This document shows positions 1 to 5,793 of a stretch of 5,793 nt of DNA, one piece after another. Source of the DNA: Saprospiraceae bacterium. GTDB taxonomy: Bacteria > Bacteroidota > Bacteroidia > Chitinophagales > Saprospiraceae. The notes beneath the pieces were generated by a model. It was not told the origin of the DNA. It ran no database searches and saw nothing but the letters and a program-made list of their open reading frames with translations. The stretch covers positions 1-5,793 of the forward strand of contig JACMLK010000483.1 of the NCBI GenBank assembly GCA_014379665.1. The letters run 5' to 3'. How positions within the stretch are numbered: the first letter of the stretch is position 1; every line of letters begins with the position of its first letter. The translations under genes and the position numbers were made by a program.

Positions 1-277
1 AAGTAGTTATTTCTCCTGATGATGTACCCAGACTACTTGTAGCACTTAGATTTCCTGTGGTCACGATAGCAGACAAATTTGCCCTTGCTGCCGGATCTGC
101 TACAGCACATGGGGTGTAACCCAAACCTGTGATAGCTGTCATACTTCCGGGTATATTCCAGGCCCAGCCATTACATGGGTTTGAAGTACATCCTGTAAAA
201 GTTTGGGAGTAATTGATCTGACTATTTAGTAAATGTGGAATCCAGATGAGTATTAAAAATAACCAATTTTTAAGCAT
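1..277 (-). CDS. Secreted beta-rich protein, N-terminal fragment (runs off left edge)
   Basis: The frame is open to the left edge, so only 92 residues from the chosen ATG are visible and the C-terminus is missing. The chosen start gives a classic signal peptide: MLKN, then a hydrophobic core (WLFLILIWIPHLL), then NSQ, with the mature chain starting near residue 20. The mature part is rich in Ser, Thr, Gly and Asn, has Cys at residues 30, 35 and 57 (GCTSNPCNGW and TPCAV), and then a GNLSATSSLGTSSGEITT stretch. This is the style of beta-sandwich N-termini in Bacteroidota surface proteins exported by Sec and then T9SS. The same frame continues upstream to an ATG at 364, which would add 29 polar residues before the signal peptide. 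I prefer 277 because a signal peptide should be N-terminal, although the longer start has A-rich upstream DNA. The role is probably adhesin or exoenzyme, but no catalytic domain is visible. Confidence 0.75.
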   Translation of the reverse strand, partial: MLKNWLFLILIWIPHLLNSQINYSQTFTGCTSNPCNGWAWNIPGSMTAITGLGYTPCAVADPAARANLSAIVTTGNLSATSSLGTSSGEITT

Positions 278-375
278 TTTATTAAAATTACCTTGCACTT
301 CTATATTTTGTTGATTTAAAATAATATCAGGATTTTCAAAAGTTGTGTCTGAATTACGAGCCATTTTGTTTTGGT

Positions 376-828
376 TTATAAGAGTCTGAATTTTGTTTTG
401 GTACCGGGAGAAAATTTGAGCATTTCATTTTTCATGTTACCTGTAATATTGATAAAAAGCCATTTGGCACTATCATATGCTAAATTAGGTATTATTTTTT
501 TTAATGTTTGTAACTTCTGAGCTGAAGTTATTGGTAATTTATTTGAAAGATAATGAAGGTCAACGCTTAAAAAAGCTTGATTTTGGCGTACAAAAGATCT
601 GATTATTTGTAGGAGAAAAATTATGGAAGAAACAATAATCCGGAACCCATGTAAACAAAGGAAGATAATAGAAAAAGTAAAAATGAGGATGAGCATATAC
701 TCCGCTGATGCACAATCCAACATATATGCAAACATGGACATATTCCATTTTGGATGATACATCCAGGGTACGAAAGTGTAGGAAATTCCCAAAAAGGAAA
801 TTACCGCAAGTGTTAAGCTCAGGTTCAC
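376..828 (-). CDS. Hypothetical small membrane protein (150 codons, GTG start)
   Basis: I do not recognise this protein. The frame has a GTG at 828 and no ATG upstream before the in-frame stop at 853-855; the first internal ATG is at 762 (residue 23). From the GTG, residues 2-22 form a hydrophobic segment. A short loop rich in Trp, Met and His follows (WMYHPKWNMSMF), then a second long hydrophobic stretch at about residues 45-76 (one long or two short membrane helices, broken by HGFR). The C-terminal half (about 77-150) is soluble-looking and basic, ending in KTKFRLL. There is no signal peptidase or lipoprotein site. It ends 11 bases before the alternative ATG of the next gene, so the two could be co-transcribed. 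A TACATTTG promoter-like element lies about 30 bases upstream. For it being real: 150 open codons in AT-rich DNA, the strand of its neighbours, and coherent hydrophobicity. Against: non-ATG start and no known family. Confidence 0.45.
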   Translation of the reverse strand: MNLSLTLAVISFLGISYTFVPWMYHPKWNMSMFAYMLDCASAEYMLILIFTFSIIFLCLHGFRIIVSSIIFLLQIIRSFVRQNQAFLSVDLHYLSNKLPITSAQKLQTLKKIIPNLAYDSAKWLFINITGNMKNEMLKFSPGTKTKFRLL

Positions 829-1112
829 GAATTGATTCTTAGAATTAGGTTCTTATGGCAAATGTATTTACTTTAAACTATAATCAGACATATTTTAAAA
901 ATTAAAATAATTAAAATTTTATAAATATAAACTGCTTGTTTTCTAATTTTTTTATATCTGTTTTTAAAATATTTATTTTATATTGATATTTAAATTATTG
1001 TATACTGACAACTGCAATTGACTTGAAAAAAGCCCCCTTGTCGTTTATCATTTTTACAAAATATATAAGACAAAATAAATGAATTTCAACAAACGGACGA
1101 GGTCTGTTTCAT
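829..1112. other. AT-rich intergenic region
   Basis: These 284 bases separate the end of the 699-residue protein from the small membrane ORF. Roughly 868-1020 is nearly pure A/T and holds several imperfect A/T inverted repeats of low complexity. No open frame of coding character is visible on either strand. Reading on from the stop codon at 1113-1115 gives nothing that resembles a lost T9SS sorting domain. The only GC-rich spot is a G5C tract followed by six Ts on the minus strand (1029-1040), which has no nearby complementary arm. The right end carries a small imperfect hairpin (1091-1109). Confidence 0.7.
859..888 (-). promoter_or_regulatory. Candidate Bacteroidetes-type promoter for the small membrane ORF
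   Basis: On the minus strand TACATTTG (866 to 859) matches the Bacteroidetes -7 consensus TAnnTTTG exactly. A TCTG at 888-885, 18 bases upstream, differs by one base from the -33 TTTG element. Initiation about 7 bases past the element would leave a leader of roughly 25 bases before the GTG at 828. The match is short and lies in AT-rich DNA where chance hits are common, so this remains a candidate. Confidence 0.35.
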
Positions 1113-3212
1113 TTACTCTTCTGTAATTTTGCTTAATTGTGAAATATGAATACCACCAGGTCCCAGAAAAAAAGGCTTATTCTGAGGATTAATCAACTTC
1201 AAATCAACATTGATCAAGGTCAAAGTCTTGTTGGGGTGAATGGCCAAACCGTGAGTAGTATTGTTAAAATCCACTGTAATGACCGGTCTGGCATTAATAC
1301 TTAAACCGTTGATGCTTACATTTTTGTCGACTGTTAATGCTTCTGTTAAGATAGTAGCATTATTAACAGGCTGATCATAAAGTATTGTGCCACCTTCAGC
1401 GATACACCATAATACGTTCCGCAATGAACCGAACCCTGAATTATGATTATTAAGTACAACTCCACCTTCCACAGTAATAATCTGTGTTTTGGAACCACTA
1501 CATCCTACATTATTGGTAACTGTTACAGTGTATGAAGTAGATATTAATGGATTTATATCCAGCACATTTGAGTTATGCCCGGTACTCCATGAATATTGTG
1601 TCCCACCTGTTGCTGTAAGCATTACCTGACCTCCGGAACAAATATATCCATCATTTGCTATTGGACCGGAATTTTCAACCATATCAATCCCAACCATTAA
1701 ACCTGTATTATTGGAATCTGTGTCATCACAATCCAGATTATTATCCGCATAACCCGAGCCTGGCCAACTGCATGCTAATATAAAATTACCCGGTCCCCCA
1801 AAACCGTCTCCATCATTATCCACATAATATTTTATAAGGTAACTTTCCTGATCAACGATGCAAAAAGAAGCATTGGTTTCATCATGCATAAATTCAGGAA
1901 AAAAACAATCCCGTGCGCCAAATATAAAAGTTTGTTCTCCTGTCCATGAAGTATCACGGATTATAATCTGAACATTTCCATCAGGACCTATTACAGGTTC
2001 CAGAGGAGCAAAATCAATAATAAATGGTATATCAGGATTGCCCTCAATCTTATGTGGAACATAAAGAAGCGAAGTTTTATAAGTTAATTCCTTTTGTAAT
2101 GTCCCGCTGTAAAATCTCAATGTAATGGATGCTGTGGCAGATCCTCCCCCAATAGTGAGAAAATACAATACATTATCATCCTGAATCACCGGAAAAGCAA
2201 CTCCTCTGACTTCACCATTTATAATGGCGGCTAATCTGTCATCAGGATGATTGAAAGTATATTGAGGAGTAAAAATAATTTTTGCCGTAACAGTCATGTT
2301 GTTCTGAAAAAAACCATCAACTTGCCAGTCAGGAATAATATCAGGATCGTCAGAAGGTGTGATCAAAGGTGTATAATCATAAGATATACATGGCCCTTCG
2401 TATTGATTTTCGAAATCATTCAAATTGAAAATTTGAAACTGCGAATCTTTTACTATTCCCTGCCCTGGAATGGTATTCCATAAAGGGTGACTATATCCTT
2501 CTATAATATTAAAAAGAATGGTGGTCTCCGCAAATTTCTGATTTGTTGTCTGTTCTGTGGCCCGTACAGTAAGTGATGTCACACCTGAGAAACCCGATAC
2601 ACCTTCTACTTGGAGCGAACTACCTTCAAAATCTACCATCAAGTCAGCATTAGGTGTATATGTCCAGATAATATCATCCGGATCAGGCTGGACCAAATAA
2701 TCATTCATGTCAATTGATGTGAATGCCAACCCTTCAATCGTTTGCTGATCCCCTACATTATTTATAAATAAAGGAGCATCATTATCAGAGAATACTTCAA
2801 TCTCCAGAGGCGAATCCAAGGAACCATACCTTTCCTGTACCTTAAATTTTATTTTTGTATGAGCATCATAAACCGTATTTGACTCTTTATGAAATACTTT
2901 TATAGTCATGTCTTCAGAACCCAGGTTTGAATATAAAGTGATAAAATGTACATAACCGTATGATCCCAGCAATATAGCTTTGCTGAGGCCTCTGATCTCA
3001 TTACCTACAAAAACAGCTATCAGGTCTTCTTCATTGCTGGAATTTATACCATCCATTTGAAGCACGGTAATAGCGTTAGCACTGAAATTAAATTCAGTGC
3101 CATCTGGCTTTACCCAGCCCGGAGATTGTGCGTCCAGATCCAATGATAATATTTGAAAAAATACTATCAACAGAGTAATTAATAATTTATGATTTTTTCT
3201 ATTCATTATCAT
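1113..3212 (-). CDS. Secreted multidomain protein with two RG modules, cadherin-like, MopE-type and beta-helix regions
   Basis: A complete gene of 699 residues. Residues 1-29 are a signal peptide (basic MNRKNHK, hydrophobic LLITLLIVFFQIL, cleavage near DAQ). Then come: RG module 1 at 33-140; a cadherin/dystroglycan-like domain at about 146-237; a second one beginning about 243 and resuming about 403-452, with RG module 2 (296-401) between the halves; a MopE-type motif at 463-499 (DNDGDGFG, Cys481, DCDDTD); a PKD/Ig-like domain at about 505-582 (YTVTVTNNVGCSGS); and a beta-helix-like start at 583-675 (GSLRNVLWCIAEGGTI), ending abruptly in SKITEE. No PNP or final-strand features of a T9SS sorting domain are seen, unlike the upstream gene. 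ATG codons at 3212 and 3206 are both possible starts; the second gives a tidier signal peptide. It lies 87 bases after the upstream gene, with no clear promoter or terminator between, so co-transcription is likely. Probable role: extracellular binding or adhesion; no catalytic site is seen. Confidence 0.93.
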   Translation of the reverse strand: MIMNRKNHKLLITLLIVFFQILSLDLDAQSPGWVKPDGTEFNFSANAITVLQMDGINSSNEEDLIAVFVGNEIRGLSKAILLGSYGYVHFITLYSNLGSEDMTIKVFHKESNTVYDAHTKIKFKVQERYGSLDSPLEIEVFSDNDAPLFINNVGDQQTIEGLAFTSIDMNDYLVQPDPDDIIWTYTPNADLMVDFEGSSLQVEGVSGFSGVTSLTVRATEQTTNQKFAETTILFNIIEGYSHPLWNTIPGQGIVKDSQFQIFNLNDFENQYEGPCISYDYTPLITPSDDPDIIPDWQVDGFFQNNMTVTAKIIFTPQYTFNHPDDRLAAIINGEVRGVAFPVIQDDNVLYFLTIGGGSATASITLRFYSGTLQKELTYKTSLLYVPHKIEGNPDIPFIIDFAPLEPVIGPDGNVQIIIRDTSWTGEQTFIFGARDCFFPEFMHDETNASFCIVDQESYLIKYYVDNDGDGFGGPGNFILACSWPGSGYADNNLDCDDTDSNNTGLMVGIDMVENSGPIANDGYICSGGQVMLTATGGTQYSWSTGHNSNVLDINPLISTSYTVTVTNNVGCSGSKTQIITVEGGVVLNNHNSGFGSLRNVLWCIAEGGTILYDQPVNNATILTEALTVDKNVSINGLSINARPVITVDFNNTTHGLAIHPNKTLTLINVDLKLINPQNKPFFLGPGGIHISQLSKITEE
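1716..1826 (-). other. MopE-type metal-binding motif within the 699-residue protein
   Basis: Residues 463-499 read as an aspartate-rich calcium-type loop (YVDNDGDGFGG), a Cys at 481, then GYADNNLDCDDTDS. This order (DxDGDGFG, spacer with Cys, GY, DCDD) is the signature of the 'putative metal-binding motif' family named after MopE and common in Bacteroidota and Myxococcota surface proteins. The acidic residues probably bind calcium; copper binding as in MopE itself cannot be inferred from the sequence. Confidence 0.75.
2010..2327 (-). repeat. RG module copy B (699-residue protein, residues 296-401)
   Basis: It starts at Trp296 and holds the shared core DDRLAAIINGEVRGVAFPV, then LYFLTIGGG and a later LRFYSG strand. 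It is the most diverged copy in its second half. It sits between two pieces that together resemble a complete cadherin/dystroglycan-like domain, which suggests it is an insert in that domain. Confidence 0.65.
2793..3116 (-). repeat. RG module copy A (699-residue protein, residues 33-140)
   Basis: It directly follows the signal peptide. Visible core: Trp33, EFNFSANAITV, then EEDLIAVFVGNEIRGLSKAI, then YVHFITLYSN, then IKVFHKESNTVY, and a closing YGSLDSPLEI. The order matches copies B, C and D: W - (F/Y)xxSM - D.(h)A.(h)xGxhRG - Y.hFLTIYs - F.hYdas - Gs..P. Confidence 0.7.
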
Positions 3213-3299
3213 ACTGTTAATCGTTAAATAAATATCATAAATTAGTTAAACCTGATTTGCTATTGGTCAACTGCTGATAATCATTTATTATTTCGACTT
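3213..3299. other. Short intergenic spacer between the two large genes
   Basis: An AT-rich spacer of 87 bases. It contains one weak A/T hairpin (ATAAT, loop CATTT, ATTAT at 3277-3291) with no T-tract that would make it a terminator, and no exact TAnnTTTG promoter element on the minus strand. There is no Shine-Dalgarno-like sequence ahead of the ATG codons at 3212 and 3206, as is usual in Bacteroidota, where A/T-rich leaders replace it. Confidence 0.6.
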
Positions 3300-5793
3300 T
3301 TATCTCAAAAGTTCGACCTTTCTGGTGTACACCCCAAGATCACTTCTCAGGGTTATCAAATATATCCCGTTAGGTACTAAAGCTTCCGGTTTCCATTCTA
3401 TCACATTCTGGTCTTGCTCGGCTTTTATGTTCATTTCCTTTACTACTTTGCCAAAAATGTCTGTAATCACTATATTTACGTTATCATTAACTACAGCAGT
3501 ATAATTAATGTAAACATAGTATCCCGCAGGATTTGGATACACAACCAGATTATTCCTGAGGTTAAGATCATCGTCTATACCTGATACTTCTTCCAGGTGC
3601 AGTTGAATTGGATCATCTGCCTGACCCCAAATTCCGTTGATTCTGAACCCTGTCGATTCTGCTAATTCATACACTTTATTGTCAGATGCATCATACAGTT
3701 TGAATTTAAGTAGTTCTCCCTCCATATCTGCATAAATCGTAAGAAATATCATATAGGCATCCAATACCGGTATATAAATTGCCTTACTGCTTCCCCGGAC
3801 TTCTGCACCCACGAAAACACCTACTTCATCTCCATCCTTAAGTATATTTCCTTCCGGAGATTTTACTACCACTGCAATTGTATTCATACTGTATTCAAAA
3901 TCCTGCGGTGATACATTCCAATGATTATCAGGTTTTGCTTCATCATGAATGATATCCAGATAAGTGTACTTTACTTCCGGATAAATGGCAGAGAACTTGC
4001 CCGTATTTTCTGACATGTCACCCACGACCGGGCTTTCTTCTGCCGGGTATGAAAGTATGCCCGGATTGCTTAGTTTTAACAAATACCCATTTGGAGAACT
4101 CATAAAATTCAGATTACCGATCCAGCCAACTCCAGCTACGTATTGGGCAAAACTTACCTGTCCTTTGACTATATCGCCATTGAGAGGTGTAAGAGAAGAT
4201 AAGGCCTGAGTGACAGGTAGGCCATATTGGGGCAGATAACCTATCCAGTTCCATCCGGCCACTGTTGGTATTTCGGTAGAAGGATCTACAGGAGCCCCAA
4301 GTAAAGCAAGTGAATCATAAGTTAAAGAATTATACTGGTACATGGTGAGATGTGATAATGTCTCAAGATCACCAAGCCAGGAAGTAAGCAATTCTGAATA
4401 AACACTAAACTCTGTTTGGCTCTTGATAAGTCCTCCGGCAGGATTGGTTAAGCTTGACAAGGCATTATTTGTTGAAGCATTTGTCAAATTGATATTGTAA
4501 GAAATCCAGTTCCAACCGGGATGTAAATAAATCTTTCTCAGGATTTGATTATCGGTATAAATGATCTGAGGAACCAAAGGTGAACCTATCAGGTCGTCTG
4601 CTACAAAAGGGAAGGTCTCTATCGTACTACCATACAGGAGACATGAAGATGCATCCCATATCTGGAAAGTAATAGTCTCTCCCACAGCCTCATTGCTGTA
4701 TACAGTCAAAAATGCCAGATACTTATCTAAATCTCTATGGTACTGGACTTTGCCGATTCCCCTGAGTTTTCCATCAACAAAGGCACCAATCTTGTCAAGT
4801 CTGTCAGAAGAAAGTGTTCCCTCAATGTTGAGTTGTAAGGTCAGATTCATGGAGAAACTGTAATCTGCCGGATTTAATACCCATTCCGGACCGGGACAAG
4901 CCACCCTGAGGTCTACTTTTAATGGTTCGTTTCCATCAACAGTATTCAGGTTAATAGAAGTACTATAAGATCCGGCTACCAGGTCGGATGGAAAAATAAA
5001 TTTTACCACCTGAATGGCCCCCGGGGCAAGTGAACCTGAAGTTGGAAAAACATCCATCCAATCCGGTATATCATTAATGGAATAGGAAGTCTGCTCACCG
5101 CTTTGGTTTCTGATTTCACGTGTCACCATCAGTTCGTTACCTACTACGACCACTTCGTCAATATCAAGCTCATGCCAGAACAAATTGGACCTGTTGACAT
5201 AAAACTCCCAAATGACCTGATCAGCAGGGTTGCCATATAAATCCTTAATGTCTGTAGCAACTGCCCTAAGTACATGATTTTCGATATATTGATTGGAAAT
5301 ATTTGGAGTTATGATTATTTTTTCATCCTTGCATGCAATTATTGCGTCAACCAATATTCCACCATCTGTCATATCAAGTAAAGCAATATTATTCAGATTA
5401 ATATTCGTACCAATACCATCAGCCTGAAAAACCTCCGTGCAATCGACCCTTTTTGTAAACGTAATTGAAATCTCATCGTCAGGAGATAAGACGCCGTCAG
5501 CAGGCTGAGGTTCACCAAATAAAACCGGTGGTTTGGTTTCAAGCCGCCCTTTGATCACTTCTGAAATTCCGGGTGGTAGTCCCACATCATAACATTGAGT
5601 GATTGCTCTTATTTCATAAGGACCATCAGCCAGATCAGACATATCCCAGTTTACCAACTTAAATACAGGACTGGATTCCAAATCTGCTTTGGATAAGGAG
5701 TCAATATTGATCCATGCCCCATCACCACCGGTACGACGATATTGAACCCGTACAAAATTAAGGTCCGGATCATTGTAAATGTAGTTATTTAAC
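3300..5793 (-). CDS. Large modular surface protein with T9SS sorting domain, 3' part (runs off right edge)
   Basis: The frame is open to the right edge, so 830 residues are visible and the N-terminus is missing. The first in-frame start-like codon, a TTG at 5681, is not a credible start because coding-like sequence (VQYRRTGGDGAWINIDSL) precedes it. Domains in visible numbering: a fibronectin-like end with DGPYEIRAITQC (about 10-70); an SbsA-type Ig-like domain (about 87-200, PQPADGVLSPDDEISITFTK); a second Ig-like domain (about 201-300); RG module C (304-412); two GWNWI repeats (about 424-583); RG module D (625-734); and a type A T9SS sorting domain (about 748-830) with YPNPAG, ITDIFGKVV, GIYLITL and a final KVELLR. 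The sorting domain indicates passage through the T9SS and attachment to, or release from, the cell surface. No enzyme motif is visible, so adhesion or ligand binding is the likely role. The next gene on the same strand starts 87 bases downstream and shares the RG module. Confidence 0.93.
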   Translation of the reverse strand, partial: LNNYIYNDPDLNFVRVQYRRTGGDGAWINIDSLSKADLESSPVFKLVNWDMSDLADGPYEIRAITQCYDVGLPPGISEVIKGRLETKPPVLFGEPQPADGVLSPDDEISITFTKRVDCTEVFQADGIGTNINLNNIALLDMTDGGILVDAIIACKDEKIIITPNISNQYIENHVLRAVATDIKDLYGNPADQVIWEFYVNRSNLFWHELDIDEVVVVGNELMVTREIRNQSGEQTSYSINDIPDWMDVFPTSGSLAPGAIQVVKFIFPSDLVAGSYSTSINLNTVDGNEPLKVDLRVACPGPEWVLNPADYSFSMNLTLQLNIEGTLSSDRLDKIGAFVDGKLRGIGKVQYHRDLDKYLAFLTVYSNEAVGETITFQIWDASSCLLYGSTIETFPFVADDLIGSPLVPQIIYTDNQILRKIYLHPGWNWISYNINLTNASTNNALSSLTNPAGGLIKSQTEFSVYSELLTSWLGDLETLSHLTMYQYNSLTYDSLALLGAPVDPSTEIPTVAGWNWIGYLPQYGLPVTQALSSLTPLNGDIVKGQVSFAQYVAGVGWIGNLNFMSSPNGYLLKLSNPGILSYPAEESPVVGDMSENTGKFSAIYPEVKYTYLDIIHDEAKPDNHWNVSPQDFEYSMNTIAVVVKSPEGNILKDGDEVGVFVGAEVRGSSKAIYIPVLDAYMIFLTIYADMEGELLKFKLYDASDNKVYELAESTGFRINGIWGQADDPIQLHLEEVSGIDDDLNLRNNLVVYPNPAGYYVYINYTAVVNDNVNIVITDIFGKVVKEMNIKAEQDQNVIEWKPEALVPNGIYLITLRSDLGVYTRKVELLR
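3303..3551 (-). other. Type A T9SS C-terminal sorting domain
   Basis: The last 83 residues begin NLVVYPNPAG and run through VNIVITDIFGKVVKEM and VPNGIYLITLRS to TRKVELLR at the stop codon. The PNP start, the central (I/V)xDxxGK strand, the NGxYxI turn and the basic-hydrophobic last strand are the hallmarks of the Por secretion tail family (TIGR04183). The signal is removed by the sortase PorU in characterised species. This implies a T9SS elsewhere in the genome. Confidence 0.92.
3591..3920 (-). repeat. RG module copy D (large surface protein)
   Basis: It starts at HWNVSPQDFEYSMN, then has GDEVGVFVGAEVRGSSKAIY, MIFLTIYAD, LKFKLYDASDNKVYEL and the closing WGQADDPIQL. It lies between the GWNWI repeats and the sorting domain and is, with copy C, the clearest example of the module. 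Confidence 0.75.
4044..4262 (-). repeat. GWNWI repeat unit 2
   Basis: Unit 2 reads AGWNWIGYL, then TQALSSLTPLNGDIVKGQVSFAQY in two steps, then GWIGNLNFMSSPNGYLLKLS. Each landmark lies 85-87 residues after its partner in unit 1. The repeat is diverged at DNA level, so it is an old duplication rather than a recent one. Confidence 0.75.
4263..4523 (-). repeat. GWNWI repeat unit 1
   Basis: Unit 1 reads HPGWNWISYNI, NALSSL, GGLIKSQTEFSVYS, SWLGDLETLSHLTMYQYNS, then a linker (LALLGAPVDPSTEIP). It forms a tandem pair with unit 2, from which the shared pattern is GWNWI(S/G)Y - ALSSL - G.I(V)K.Q..F..Y - W(L/I)G.L. The unit lies between RG modules C and D. Confidence 0.75.
4557..4883 (-). repeat. RG module copy C (large surface protein)
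   Basis: It starts at EWVLNPADYSFSMN, then has LDKIGAFVDGKLRGIGKVQY, YLAFLTVYSN, ITFQIWDASSCLLYG and the closing IGSPLVP. It follows the second Ig-like domain directly and leads into the GWNWI repeats. Confidence 0.75.

Noticed and set aside
560..748. A 62-codon minus-strand frame rich in aromatic residues and Cys
   Set aside because: It lies wholly inside the longer 376-828 frame in another phase and has no coherent domain or signal character.
868..1020. A/T inverted repeats that might be an origin or insertion-sequence end
   Set aside because: They are low-complexity A/T runs without DnaA-box-like sites, target duplications or a transposase frame.
2247..2483. A 78-codon plus-strand frame
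   Set aside because: It is antisense to a well-supported domain of the 699-residue protein and has a basic, featureless composition.
3277..3291. Possible terminator after the large surface protein gene
   Set aside because: The stem is only five A/T pairs and no T-tract follows, so it would not be stable.
3213..3299. Possible promoter for the 699-residue gene
   Set aside because: No TAnnTTTG element with a spaced TTTG is present on the minus strand; the nearest sequence (TAATTTAT) mismatches the conserved TTTG twice.
3985..4209. A 74-codon plus-strand frame
   Set aside because: It is antisense to the GWNWI repeat region of the large surface protein, with no family resemblance.
5679..5681. 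TTG as the start of the large surface protein
   Set aside because: The frame stays open for 37 more codons to the window edge with domain-like sequence and there is no signal peptide after the TTG, so the gene is simply cut by the edge.

Overview
The window looks like the chromosome of a Bacteroidota bacterium. The DNA is AT-rich, and the coding content is mainly large modular secreted proteins. One carries a clear type IX secretion system (T9SS) C-terminal sorting domain, and the signal peptides end with Gln at or next to the cleavage site, as is common in that phylum. The Saprospirales/Chitinophagales side of the phylum would fit, but the sequence does not settle it. No tRNA, rRNA, CRISPR array or mobile element is visible.

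Every supported gene is on the minus strand, so transcription runs from right to left. (1) From the right edge to 3300 lies the 3' part (830 visible residues) of a large surface protein. Its visible order is: fibronectin-like end, SbsA-type Ig-like domain, second Ig-like domain, 'RG module', two tandem GWNWI repeats, second RG module, T9SS sorting domain. Its true start is outside the window. (2) After 87 bases comes a complete 699-residue secreted protein (3212-1113). Its order is: signal peptide, RG module, cadherin/dystroglycan-like domain, a second such domain with an RG module apparently nested in it, a MopE-type metal-binding motif, a PKD/Ig-like domain, and the start of a parallel beta-helix. 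It has no recognisable sorting domain. (3) An AT-rich gap of 284 bases (829-1112) follows, holding one candidate Bacteroidetes-type promoter. (4) A small, unrecognised 150-codon ORF with two or three membrane segments (828-376) follows the gap. (5) At the left edge is the N-terminus of another secreted protein with a signal peptide and a Cys-containing beta-rich start.

Genes 1 and 2 share a roughly 105-110-residue module, present twice in each, so they probably arose by module shuffling and probably act together outside the cell in adhesion, matrix or glycan binding. This is inference: no catalytic domain is visible. The most distinctive observations are the four-copy RG module, its apparent nesting inside a cadherin-like domain, the missing sorting domain on the 699-residue protein, and the small membrane ORF between two secreted-protein genes.
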